58,446 nt of DNA from positions 1 through 58,446 of the forward strand of contig NZ_JAPDDP010000047.1 of NCBI RefSeq assembly GCF_027587195.1. Reading direction: 5' to 3'. Of this stretch, positions 26,098 through 34,330 are shown piece by piece. Source of the DNA: Solirubrobacter phytolaccae (lineage in GTDB: Bacteria; Actinomycetota; Thermoleophilia; Solirubrobacterales; Solirubrobacteraceae). Every line of letters begins with the position of its first letter. Position 1 is the stretch's first letter. The notes under the pieces were generated by a model. The model was given only the letters and a program-made list of their open reading frames with translations, was not told the DNA's origin and searched no databases. A program made the translations under genes and the position numbers.

Positions 26098-26772
26098 ATG
26101 ACGCGCGTTCAGTGGCTGGCACTCGGCGGCTACGTGGCCCTCGTCTACCTGGCGCTCGGGCCGCCGCTCAACGACGGCACGCTCAACGCCACGGTCGTGG
26201 CGCTGGCCCATCTGCTGCTCGGGCTCGGCGTGGCGCGCTGGTGGGTGCTGGGCGTCCCGGTCGCCGTCGCGCTCGCCGGCCTGTACCTCGCGACCGACGA
26301 CTTCGGGCTCCTGGCGCTCTTCGGCGGGCCGATCTGCGTGCTGCTCACCGCCGTGGGGCGCGGGCTGGCCTACGCGCCGCCGAAGCTCCGCGCCGGTGTG
26401 GCCGCGCTCTGCGCCGCCCTGATCGCGTTCGCGTTCCTGGGCGACGTCGTGACGGAGCTGCGCAAGGGCCCGCCGCTCCCGGCGACGGTCCAGCGCGAGC
26501 TGCCGGTGCAGTACAGCCTGGTCGTGCTCTGCCCGTGGTCCGACGAGGACCAGACGCGGGCGCGGGCCTCGATCGACGTCCTGATCAGGGAGCTCGACGC
26601 GCGCCCCGACCACACGCTGACCTACACGGTCCACTGGGCGCACGGCGACGAGGACGTGCGCGACATCACGGTCCGCCAGCTGGCCGACATCACGCTCGAC
26701 GACCTCGAGCACGGCGACGTCCGCGGCCCGTGCGCGCCGGACCTGCAGCGCCGGATCCGCGCGGCCCTCTAG
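26098..26772 (+). CDS. membrane protein of unknown function
   Basis: 224 residues. Four hydrophobic helices (about 5-22, 27-45, 48-66, 75-115 region) are followed by a soluble C-terminal part (~125-224) with an RELPVQYSLVVLCPWSDEDQTRARASIDVLIREL stretch. Divergent from lepB with 38 bp between starts, and its stop overlaps the end of the convergent TetR gene. No known domain recognised. Confidence 0.7.
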   Translation: MTRVQWLALGGYVALVYLALGPPLNDGTLNATVVALAHLLLGLGVARWWVLGVPVAVALAGLYLATDDFGLLALFGGPICVLLTAVGRGLAYAPPKLRAGVAALCAALIAFAFLGDVVTELRKGPPLPATVQRELPVQYSLVVLCPWSDEDQTRARASIDVLIRELDARPDHTLTYTVHWAHGDEDVRDITVRQLADITLDDLEHGDVRGPCAPDLQRRIRAAL

Positions 26773-27338
26773 CCGAGCAGTGCTTCGAGCTGGCGGCGCA
26801 CGGCGGCGCGGACGCGTGGCTCGTCGAGCTCGCCCGAGGCCAGGGCGGTCATCCGCAGGCCGTCGAGCGCGGCGATCACGAGCCGCACGTCGAGCTCGGA
26901 GGCCTCGCCGAGCACCTGGTCGCCGAGCGCGCGGAGCCCGCGACCCCACTGGCGGTGCACGGCCAGCGCGCCCGGGGAGCCGAGCAGCTCGGCCTGCAGC
27001 CGGTACAGCGCCACGGTCGCCTCGCGCTCGGGGCCGAGCTGCTCGAGCAGCCAGTCCGCGAGCTCGTCCGCCCACGCGCCGACGTCGAACGCGTCCAGCC
27101 GCTCGGCGATCGCGCCAATCCGCGCGACCTCGTGATCGGCGCTCCAGTGCAGCGCGGCCTCGAGGATGTCGGCCTTGGTCGCGTAGTGCCAGGTGGTGGA
27201 GGACAGCGACACCTCGGCCTCGGCCGCGACCCGCCGGTGCGTGACGGCCGCGACGCCCTCGCGCGCGACGATCCGCACCGTCGCCTCGACGATCGACTCA
27301 CGGACGCGCTGAGAGGCCTCGGCACGGGTGGCGGGCAT
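26769..27338 (-). CDS. TetR family transcriptional regulator
   Basis: 189 residues. N-terminal TetR HTH (~8-55: RVRESIVEATVRIVAREGVAAVTHRRVAAEAEVSLSSTTWHYATKADILEAAL), helical ligand domain after it (TetR_C_6-like). It is divergent from the multicopper oxidase operon, with 69 bp between starts holding two perfect palindromes. It therefore most likely represses itself and that operon. The inducer is unknown; a phenolic compound or copper stress would fit the laccase-like neighbour, but this is inference. Confidence 0.9.
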   Translation of the reverse strand: MPATRAEASQRVRESIVEATVRIVAREGVAAVTHRRVAAEAEVSLSSTTWHYATKADILEAALHWSADHEVARIGAIAERLDAFDVGAWADELADWLLEQLGPEREATVALYRLQAELLGSPGALAVHRQWGRGLRALGDQVLGEASELDVRLVIAALDGLRMTALASGELDEPRVRAAVRRQLEALLG

Positions 27339-27355
27339 CGCGCTGAACGGTACAG

Positions 27356-27391
27356 GTACGTTCGTACTTGCGGACGGAGTACGCCCGTACT
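27356..27391. promoter_or_regulatory. twin TetR-type operators between regulator and copper operon
   Basis: Two perfect palindromes, GTACGTTCGTAC (27356-27367) and AGTACGCCCGTACT (27378-27391), share the core GTACG-NN-CGTAC and are centred 23 bp apart, about two helical turns. They occupy the middle of the 69-bp divergent promoter region. Strong candidates for the TetR binding sites. Confidence 0.7.
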
Positions 27392-27407
27392 AGATTCCGC
27401 GCCGGTC

Positions 27408-28463
27408 ATGCGCGAATCGCCACAAAGTACGCGACGCTCGTTCTTCGGGCTGGCGGGCGGAGTCGCGCTCTTGTGCACGATCGGCGGGGAGGAGATCGAC
27501 GTCTCCGCGCCCAACGGCCTCGAGCGCGCGGACCGGGCCGCCGCGCGCGTGCAGAAGCCGCTCGGCGCCTCGCTCAAGCAGGACATCCCGCAGATCCAGC
27601 CGCAGCCCGGCGGCATCCGGCGCGAGTACTGGATCCAGGCCGAGACGGCGCGCTGGGCGATCACGCCCTCCGGCAAGGACGAGTGGCACGGCCGCGCAAC
27701 CGGCGGGCGCAACGCGTTCACCGCGTTCGTCTACCGCGCGATGACGCCCGGGTTCGCCTCCTACCTCGTCGACCACCCGACCATCCCCGGCCCGCTGCTC
27801 ACCGGCGAGGTCGGCGACGTGCTCGTCGTGCACTTCCGCAACGCGGACACCAAGCTCGACCAGGCCGTGACGATGCACCCGCACGGCGTCAAGTACAACC
27901 CGGAGTACGACGGCGCCTACATGGGCGAGTTCACGCGCGACGGCGGCTTCGTCGCGCCCGGCGAAAGCTTCACCTACCAGTGGGAGTGCACGCCGGACTC
28001 GGTCGGCGCCTGGCCGTACCACGACCACGGCCCCAACCACACGCTCAACTCGTTCCGCGGGCTCTTCGGCGCGATCATCGTGCGCGAGAAGGGCGCGAAG
28101 AAGCCCGACCGCGTGCACAACCTGTTCGCGCACCAGCTCGCGCCGCCGGTCACGCGTCTGGAGCGCAACTTCCACTGCTTCAACGGCCGCGCGTACGCGG
28201 GCAACACGCCGACGCTGACCGCCAGGCCGGGCGAGGACGTCGAGGTCAACGTCTTCGGGCAGGACTCGAACTTCCACACGTTCCACATCCACGGCCACCG
28301 CTGGAAGGACGCGGCGGGGGCCTTCACCGACAACCCGGGGTTCGGGGCGAACGAGTGCGTCAGGGCTCGCTTCACCGAGGACAACCCCGGCCGCTGGCTC
28401 TACCACTGCCACGTCTTCTCCCACCAGGACGTCGGGATGGCCGGTTGGTACCTCGTCGAATAA
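27408..28463 (+). CDS. two-domain multicopper oxidase (laccase-like), Tat-exported
   Basis: 351 residues from the ATG at 27408. Tat signal STRRSFFGLAGGVALL. All four copper motifs are present: HPHG (H157, H159), HDHG (H205, H207), HTFHIHGH (H290, H293, H295) and HCHVFSHQDVGM (H333, C334, H335, H339, M344). That supplies one type-1 site and a trinuclear cluster, so an oxygen-reducing oxidase is more likely than a nitrite reductase. The length fits two-domain laccases, which work as trimers. First gene of a three-gene operon behind TetR operators; the cupredoxin at 29747 may be its electron donor or acceptor. Confidence 0.9.
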   Translation: MRESPQSTRRSFFGLAGGVALLCTIGGEEIDVSAPNGLERADRAAARVQKPLGASLKQDIPQIQPQPGGIRREYWIQAETARWAITPSGKDEWHGRATGGRNAFTAFVYRAMTPGFASYLVDHPTIPGPLLTGEVGDVLVVHFRNADTKLDQAVTMHPHGVKYNPEYDGAYMGEFTRDGGFVAPGESFTYQWECTPDSVGAWPYHDHGPNHTLNSFRGLFGAIIVREKGAKKPDRVHNLFAHQLAPPVTRLERNFHCFNGRAYAGNTPTLTARPGEDVEVNVFGQDSNFHTFHIHGHRWKDAAGAFTDNPGFGANECVRARFTEDNPGRWLYHCHVFSHQDVGMAGWYLVE

Positions 28464-28472
28464 GGAGCTCAG

Positions 28473-29750
28473 ATGCGCCGCACCGCCGTCGTCATCGCAG
28501 TCGCCGCCGCCGTGCTCGCCGGTCCTGCCGCCGCGCAGGCCCAGACGTACCCCGAGCCGAGCGAGCCGGGCAAGGTCCAGGCCAAGCCCAAAGGACCGTT
28601 CAAGACCCACACGGTCTGCAAGGCCAAGGGCCGTTGTGACTTCACAACGATCCAGAAGGCCGTCGACAAGGCCAAGGCCGGCGACACGATCCGCATCAAG
28701 AACGGCACCTACCGCGAGGCGGTGCGGATCACGGGCACCAAGAAGCGCTACCTGAAGCTGATCGGCAACGCCAAGAGCCCCGACAAGGTGCTCCTGCTGG
28801 CCAAGGGCAAGATGCAGAACGGCGTCGCCGTCAACGAGGCCGACGAGGTCACCGTCGACGGCTTCATGGCCCGTGGCTACAAGGCCAACGGGTTCTTCTT
28901 CACGAACGTCAACGGCTACTCGATGAACCACCTGATCGCGCGCCAGACCGGCGTGTACGGGCTGTACGCGTTCAACTCGATCGGCGGCGAGATCCTCAAC
29001 TCCGAGGCCTACTACGTCAACGACGGCGCGTTCTACATCGGCCAGACGCCGCCGCAGACGTCCCCGATCCGCACGATGGTCCGCAACGTCAAGGGCTGGG
29101 GGAGCCCGCTCGGGTTCAGCGCCACGAACATGCGCTACGTGACGATCACGAAGTCCAAGTTCTTCAACAACGCGCTCGGGATCGCGCCCAACGCCCTCGA
29201 CGGCGAGAAGTACCCGCCGGCCGAGGACAACGTGATCATCGACAACGACATCTTCTGGAACAACTTCAACTTCCACACCGGCAACCCGCCGTTCGCCAAG
29301 CGCGACAGCGGCGTGGCGGCGCTGGCGCCGGTCGGCACCGGGGTCATCCTGCTCGGCGGGCGCGGGAACCGGATCGAGAACAACCGGATCTTCGGCAACT
29401 ACCTCGCGGGTGTGGTCGCCGTCGAGAGCATCCTCGTGGAGAAGACGCCCGAGGCGCGGGTGCTGCGCAACAACGTGATCCAGAACAACGTGTGGGGCCT
29501 GAACGGGACCGACCTCAACGGCCGCGACGTCGTCTACGACGGCAGCGGCACCAACAACTGCTTCAGCGGGGCGACCTCGACCTTCCCGGCCGACGGCTCG
29601 ACGCTGGCGGGCTGCGGCGGCACGAACGCGTTCAGCGCCGACGCGCGGGCCACGATGCTCGGCTGGACGGGCATCGGCGCGCTCAACGGCTGGGTCAAGC
29701 GTCCGCACCCGGCCCTCGAGGGGTACACCCCGCTCGAGGTGTTCAATTGA
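28473..29750 (+). CDS. secreted right-handed parallel beta-helix protein
   Basis: 425 residues. Signal peptide 1-23 (AAAQAQ). The body begins with the Pbh1-type start FTTIQKAVDKAKAGDTIRIKNGTYREAVRI and continues as about ten coils with Asn ladders (NNVIQNNVWGLNG, NRIENNRIFGNYLAGV). Such folds occur in pectate lyases, NosD and other polysaccharide-binding proteins. No lyase catalytic set can be assigned. Nine bases after the oxidase stop, and overlapping the cupredoxin start, so co-expressed with two copper proteins, as NosD is with nos genes. Confidence 0.85.
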   Translation: MRRTAVVIAVAAAVLAGPAAAQAQTYPEPSEPGKVQAKPKGPFKTHTVCKAKGRCDFTTIQKAVDKAKAGDTIRIKNGTYREAVRITGTKKRYLKLIGNAKSPDKVLLLAKGKMQNGVAVNEADEVTVDGFMARGYKANGFFFTNVNGYSMNHLIARQTGVYGLYAFNSIGGEILNSEAYYVNDGAFYIGQTPPQTSPIRTMVRNVKGWGSPLGFSATNMRYVTITKSKFFNNALGIAPNALDGEKYPPAEDNVIIDNDIFWNNFNFHTGNPPFAKRDSGVAALAPVGTGVILLGGRGNRIENNRIFGNYLAGVVAVESILVEKTPEARVLRNNVIQNNVWGLNGTDLNGRDVVYDGSGTNNCFSGATSTFPADGSTLAGCGGTNAFSADARATMLGWTGIGALNGWVKRPHPALEGYTPLEVFN

Positions 29751-30097
29751 TCAAAAGAAGCATCGCCGCTGCCGTCGGCGTCGCGGTCCTGGCCGCGACG
29801 CCGGGCGTCGACGGCGCGACCAAGAAGACGATCGCGCTCGGCGACAACTACTACGCGCCGAAGACGCTGACCGTGAGCAGGAACACGACGGTGACGTGGC
29901 GCTGGCCCGGCTTCGAGGAGGCCGGCGACGTGCACGACGTCAAGCTGAAGTCGGGGCCCAAGGGCGTCAAGAAGTTCCACTCCGAAGGCGCCGCCACCGA
30001 CTACGAGTTCAAGCGCAAGCTGACCGTCGCCGGGACCTACAAGATCGTCTGCACCCTGCACGAGGAGATGACGATGACGGTCAAGGTGCGAAAGTAG
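29747..30097 (+). CDS. exported cupredoxin (plastocyanin/azurin-like blue copper protein)
   Basis: 116 residues. The start is a TTG at 29747 that overlaps the beta-helix stop (TTGA); it is followed by IKRSIAAAVGVAVLAATPGVDGA, a signal peptide. Type-1 copper ligands are H63 (DVHDVKL), C102, H105 and M108 (CTLHEEM). An electron-transfer role with the multicopper oxidase is likely. The rare TTG start suggests low or coupled translation. The frame upstream of the TTG is a shadow of the beta-helix gene. Confidence 0.85.
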   Translation: MIKRSIAAAVGVAVLAATPGVDGATKKTIALGDNYYAPKTLTVSRNTTVTWRWPGFEEAGDVHDVKLKSGPKGVKKFHSEGAATDYEFKRKLTVAGTYKIVCTLHEEMTMTVKVRK

Positions 30098-30105
30098 GCG
30101 CTCCC

Positions 30106-30123
30106 GCGCGGTTTTGACCGCGC
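30106..30123 (+). terminator. terminator-like hairpin after the copper operon
   Basis: GCGCGG (30106-30111) and CCGCGC (30118-30123) with loop TTTTGA, followed by TTAC. It begins 9 bp past the cupredoxin stop and 23 bp before the next start. A short stem with little U-tract, so only moderately convincing. Confidence 0.45.
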
Positions 30124-30145
30124 TTACATTGGCAACGTTAATCCA

Positions 30146-32830
30146 GTGACCCGCGGACTCACCGCTCGGCTCGTCCTGGTGGGCAGCATCGCCTTCCTGC
30201 TGTGCGTAGCCACGTTCGCGGTGGTGCTGTCGTTGGTCAACGACGCGCGCGACGCGTCCGACAGCCTGCAGGTGTCCAACGACCGCACCGCGGCCGCAGA
30301 CCGCACGCTCGCGCTCGTCGTCGACCTCGAGACCGGGCTGCGCGGCTACGTGGTCACCGGCGACGACACGTTCCTGCAGCCGCACGCCCACGCGATCACC
30401 GCACTGCCCGGTGCGCAACGTGACCTGCTCGACGCCACCGCGAGCGACCCGCGGCAGGCGAGCACGGCCGGCAGGCTGGTGGAGCGCAGCAACGCGTACC
30501 TGGAGTGGCAGCGCGACCAGCGTGCGCGGGCGGAGCGTGACCCCGCGGCCGCCGCGATCGTGATCGCCACGGGCGCGGGCAAGCGTCAGGTCGACGCGAT
30601 CCGGGTGCTCGTCCGCGACCTCGTGAGCCGGGAAGACCGGGCCGCGCGGGAGGAGCGTCAGCACCTGGAAGGGTCCACGTCGCGGGCGATCACGCTGGCG
30701 ACGATCGGCCTGCTCGGCATCCCGCTGCTGCTGGCGGCGCTCGTCTACGCGAGCGCGCGCCGCGTCTCACGCCCGCTCCAGCGCCTGTCCCGTGCGGCGC
30801 GGCGGGTCGCCGGGGGTGACCTGGAGGTGCGTGTCGACGAGTCCGGCGCGAGCGAGATCGCCGAGCTCAGCCGCTCGTTCAACTCGATGGCGGAGTCGCT
30901 GGCCGTCGCGCGCCAGGAGTCCGAGGTGTACAACGCCGAGCTCGAGGCCCAGGGCGCCGAGCTCGCGGTGACGATCAACGCGCTCGAGCTGGAGAAGGCG
31001 CGGATCGAGACCTTCCACGACGTCGTGTCGGCGTTCACCTCCGAGGTGGAGCTCGACCGGCTCGCCCCGCTGCTGCTGAGCAAGCTGCGCGCGGCGGCGG
31101 GTGCGCGCGGCGGGGCGCTGTACGTCGCCGATCCGGTCACGCCCGAGAACGGGCTGCGGCTGCGTGAGACCGCCGCGCTCGACCGGAGCGAGCTGCCGGA
31201 GCGGCTGACGGCCGACGTGATCGCGGACGAGCTCGAGCGCCACCTGCTGCTCCCGCTCGCGAGCTCCGGGCGCCCGCTCGGCGCGGTCACGCTGCTGGAC
31301 CCGATCTCCAAGGACCTGGCGACGTTGCAGCGGATGGCCGACGCGGCCGCGGTCGCGCTCTCGAACGCGCTCGCGCTCGAGTCGGCCCGGTACGCGGCCG
31401 AGATCAACCGCGCCGTGCTGGAGACCGCTCACGACGCGTTCGTGGCGGTCGACGCCGACCGCCGGATCACGGCCTGGACGCCGCAGGCCGAGGCGCTGTT
31501 CGGCTACTCGGAGTGGGAAGCGCGCGACCAGCTCGTCGACGAGCTGCTGATCCCGGCGCGCTGGCGGGACGCGTACCGCACCCAGCACGAGGAGCTGCTC
31601 GCGGCGGGCATGGAGACCCGGCGCTTCGAGGTGCCCGCGCTGCACCGCGACGGGCACCGCATGAACATCGAGGTCTCCGTGTCCCCGCTGAAGGTCGGGG
31701 ACTCCTGGCAGGTCAACGGCTTCGTGCGCGACATCGGCGAGCGCGTCGCTCACGAGCGCTCACGCGAGGCCCAGCGCGCTGTCAGCCAGGCGCTGGCCGA
31801 GACCGCCGCCACCGAGGACGTGGTGCCGCGCATCCTGGAGGCGCTCGGGCGCACGCTGCGCTGGCCGCTCGCCACGCACTGGGTGCCGGACCCGCTCGCG
31901 GGCGAGCCGCGGCGCGCCGCGGAGTGGCAGGACCCGGACTACGCGGGCGAGGACCTGCCCGTCTCCGTGTCGATCCCGATCTCCAGCGGCCCGACCGGGT
32001 TCGGCCTGTTCGAGTTCTGGCAGCGCCGCCGCGTGGCGGTGGACGACGACCTGAGCGAGGCGCTCGACGCGATCGGCAAGCTCGTCGCCGAGGTGCTCGA
32101 GCGCCGCCGCGCCGAGGCCGAGGCCGATCGGCTCAAGAACGAGTTCTTCGCGCTCGTCTCGCACGAGCTGCGCACGCCGCTGACGTCGATCATCGGCTAC
32201 CTGGAGCTCGTGCTCGAGGAGGAGGCGGGGGAGGTGCCGGAGGAGCAGCGGCGCTTCCTGAACGTGATCGAGCGCAACGCGCGCCGGCTGCAGCGGCTCG
32301 TCGGCGACCTGCTGTTCGTCGCCCAGGTCGAGGCCGGGACGCTCAGCCTGGACCGCCGCGACGTCAACCTGGAGTCGGTCGTGCTCGAAGCCGTCGAGGC
32401 CGCCCGCCCGCGCGCCGAGCAGGCCGGCGTCGAGCTGGTCGCCGAGACCGAGCCGCTCCCGGCGCTCGACGGCGACCCCGACCGGCTGTCCCAGGTCGTC
32501 GACAACCTCGTGACGAACGCGGTGAAGTTCACACCCACGGGCGGTCGTGTCACGGTGTCCTCCAAGCGGTGCGAAGGAGCGGCCGTGATCACCGTGACCG
32601 ATACGGGCATAGGCATACCCGAGGATGAGCAGGACCGGCTGTTCGAGCGCTTCTACCGAGCCCGTGGCGCCACCGACGCCGAAGTCCAGGGCATCGGGCT
32701 CGGGTTGTCGATCGTGCGCGCGATCGCCCGCGGGCACGGGGGCGAGGTCAGCCTTCGCAGCGAGCCCGGAAGCGGTACGACTTTCACGGTGGAGCTCCCC
32801 ATTCCGATCCACGAGGTGACGCGACTATGA
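30146..32830 (+). CDS. membrane sensor histidine kinase: CHASE3-HAMP-GAF-PAS-GAF-HisKA-HATPase
   Basis: 894 residues, GTG start. Membrane helices at ~8-30 and ~182-202 bracket a CHASE3 domain (DLETGLRGYVVTGDDTFLQP). HAMP ~203-256, GAF ~285-415, PAS ~420-535 (ETAHDAFVAVDADRRITAWTPQAEALFGYS), a second GAF-like block ~545-655, HisKA with H673 (ALVSHELRTPLTS), and HATPase (N box DNLVTNAVKF, GIGLGLSIV). First gene of an operon with a receiver, a HEAT protein and a glycosyltransferase. It probably phosphorylates the overlapping receiver and so controls polysaccharide synthesis. The signal is unknown. Confidence 0.92.
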   Translation: MTRGLTARLVLVGSIAFLLCVATFAVVLSLVNDARDASDSLQVSNDRTAAADRTLALVVDLETGLRGYVVTGDDTFLQPHAHAITALPGAQRDLLDATASDPRQASTAGRLVERSNAYLEWQRDQRARAERDPAAAAIVIATGAGKRQVDAIRVLVRDLVSREDRAAREERQHLEGSTSRAITLATIGLLGIPLLLAALVYASARRVSRPLQRLSRAARRVAGGDLEVRVDESGASEIAELSRSFNSMAESLAVARQESEVYNAELEAQGAELAVTINALELEKARIETFHDVVSAFTSEVELDRLAPLLLSKLRAAAGARGGALYVADPVTPENGLRLRETAALDRSELPERLTADVIADELERHLLLPLASSGRPLGAVTLLDPISKDLATLQRMADAAAVALSNALALESARYAAEINRAVLETAHDAFVAVDADRRITAWTPQAEALFGYSEWEARDQLVDELLIPARWRDAYRTQHEELLAAGMETRRFEVPALHRDGHRMNIEVSVSPLKVGDSWQVNGFVRDIGERVAHERSREAQRAVSQALAETAATEDVVPRILEALGRTLRWPLATHWVPDPLAGEPRRAAEWQDPDYAGEDLPVSVSIPISSGPTGFGLFEFWQRRRVAVDDDLSEALDAIGKLVAEVLERRRAEAEADRLKNEFFALVSHELRTPLTSIIGYLELVLEEEAGEVPEEQRRFLNVIERNARRLQRLVGDLLFVAQVEAGTLSLDRRDVNLESVVLEAVEAARPRAEQAGVELVAETEPLPALDGDPDRLSQVVDNLVTNAVKFTPTGGRVTVSSKRCEGAAVITVTDTGIGIPEDEQDRLFERFYRARGATDAEVQGIGLGLSIVRAIARGHGGEVSLRSEPGSGTTFTVELPIPIHEVTRL

Positions 32831-33219
32831 GCGATGATCCGCGCACGGTGCTGGTGGCCGACGACGACGAGGACATCCTCCAGCTCGTCGCGTTCCGCCT
32901 CGAGCGCGCCGGCTACACGGTCGTGACGGCGGCGGACGGGCAGCAGGCCGTGGCCGCCGCGCGCGAGCACCTGCCCGACCTCGCGGTCCTGGACGTGATG
33001 ATGCCGGGCCTGAACGGCTACGAGGTGACGCGCCAGCTGCGCGCGGACGCCGCCACCGCGCACATCCCGATCATCCTGCTCACCGCGCGCGTCCAGGAGG
33101 CGGACGTCAGCCGCGGCTTCGAGGCGGGCGCCGACGACTACCTGCGCAAGCCGTTCAGCCCGGCTGAGCTGCGTTCGCGCGTACAGGCGATCCTGGCCAG
33201 ACGCTCGAGCGTCAGGTGA
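32827..33219 (+). CDS. single-domain response regulator
   Basis: 130 residues, ATG overlapping the kinase stop by 4 bp. A receiver domain only: acidic cluster at 12-14, D56 in LAVLDVMMPG, Thr in LLTAR, Lys in LRKPF. No output domain, so it must act by protein contact, most plausibly with the HEAT-repeat protein that overlaps its 3' end or with the glycosyltransferase. Confidence 0.93.
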   Translation: MSDDPRTVLVADDDEDILQLVAFRLERAGYTVVTAADGQQAVAAAREHLPDLAVLDVMMPGLNGYEVTRQLRADAATAHIPIILLTARVQEADVSRGFEAGADDYLRKPFSPAELRSRVQAILARRSSVR

Positions 33220-34262
33220 TCGAGCTTCTCCAGCTCTTCGGCGCCGCGCTGTCCGTGCTGGCGCTGGCGACGATGTTCGTGCTGGTCGGCCGGCGGGTCG
33301 CCCTGAGTCGCCGGGAACGCCGGCGCGCCAGGCTCGAAGCGGAGCTGCGCCCGGTTGCGCTGGCGCTCGTGGACGGGGAGGAGGTCGACCTGCCGCGGCT
33401 CGGCACCGCCGAGGCCCGCGCGCTCGCCGCCATTCTCGGCCGCTACGCGCGCAAGCTGCGCGGCGAGCCCCGGGAGCGCATCGCGACGTTCTTCGAGGAA
33501 CGCGGGGACGTGCAGCGCGAGCTGCGCCGCGTGCGCTCCCGGCGCTCCGCACAGCGCGCGGCGGCCGCGTTCGCGCTCGGCGACATGGGCTCGGATTCCG
33601 CGATCGAGGCCTTGATCGGGGCGCTCGACGACCGCGCGCGCGACGTGCGTAGCGCCGCCGCGCGCAGCCTCGGGATGCTCGAGGCCGAAGCGGCCGTGCC
33701 GCGGCTCGTGGGGTCTTTGGCCGAGCATGAGGTGCCGCGCGCGATCGCCGGCGGCGCGCTGCTGGCGATGGGCTCGCGGGCTGCGCCGGGGTTGCGCTCG
33801 CTGCTGGACGCGGACGAGCCCGCCGTGCGTGCGAACGCGATCGAGCTGCTCGGCTTCACCGGCGACGCGAGCGACGCTGACCGGCTGGACGCGGCGCTGC
33901 GCGAGGACCACGCGATCGCGGCGAGCCGCTGGCGCGAGTTCGCCGAGGTCCGCGCGGCGGCGGCGCGGGCGCAGGGGCGGATCGGGACCCGGCGCGCGGC
34001 CGGCGGGTTGCGTGCGGCGTTGAACGATCCCGCGCCGTTCGTGCGCACGGCCGCCGCGCACGCGCTCGGGCGGATCGGCGACCGTGATGCGTTCGACGCG
34101 CTGGCGCGCCAGGCCGGCGACGACCTGTACGACCCCGCGCAGGCCGCCGCGCAGGCGCTCGCGGCGATCGACCCGGTGCGGGCGATGCGGCTCGGCGGCG
34201 ACGAGGGTGCGAGCCCGCACCTGGCCGAGGCCGCCGCGCTGGCCGAGCTGGAGCCCGCCTAG
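33216..34262 (+). CDS. membrane-anchored HEAT-repeat protein
   Basis: 348 residues, GTG start overlapping the receiver stop (GTGA). One N-terminal membrane helix (~5-24) followed by a basic stretch (RRVALSRRERRRARLEAEL). Then HEAT/PBS-lyase-type repeats (~105-330) of the form AAAFALGDMGSDSAIEALIGALDD and AAAHALGRIGDRDAFDALARQ. A cytoplasmic scaffold at the membrane. Between a stand-alone receiver and a membrane glycosyltransferase, it may couple the phosphosignal to the synthase; this is inference from order. Confidence 0.85.
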   Translation: MIELLQLFGAALSVLALATMFVLVGRRVALSRRERRRARLEAELRPVALALVDGEEVDLPRLGTAEARALAAILGRYARKLRGEPRERIATFFEERGDVQRELRRVRSRRSAQRAAAAFALGDMGSDSAIEALIGALDDRARDVRSAAARSLGMLEAEAAVPRLVGSLAEHEVPRAIAGGALLAMGSRAAPGLRSLLDADEPAVRANAIELLGFTGDASDADRLDAALREDHAIAASRWREFAEVRAAAARAQGRIGTRRAAGGLRAALNDPAPFVRTAAAHALGRIGDRDAFDALARQAGDDLYDPAQAAAQALAAIDPVRAMRLGGDEGASPHLAEAAALAELEPA

Positions 34263-34315
34263 ATGCATCCGCGAAGCGATGCATCAAGCGACCGAAGCAA
34301 CCGGCGAAGCCGGTT
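34262..34315. repeat. paired small hairpins before the glycosyltransferase
   Basis: GATGCATC occurs at 34262-34269 and 34278-34285. The word is self-complementary, so the two can form an 8-bp stem with loop CGCGAAGC. A second hairpin AACCGGC-GAA-GCCGGTT (34299-34315) follows. GCGAAGC-like words recur. They end 16 bp before the ATG of the GT2 gene. Possibly a REP-like element or an RNA-processing or attenuator site inside the operon. Confidence 0.45.
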
Positions 34316-34330
34316 CGCAAGGATCGCCTG

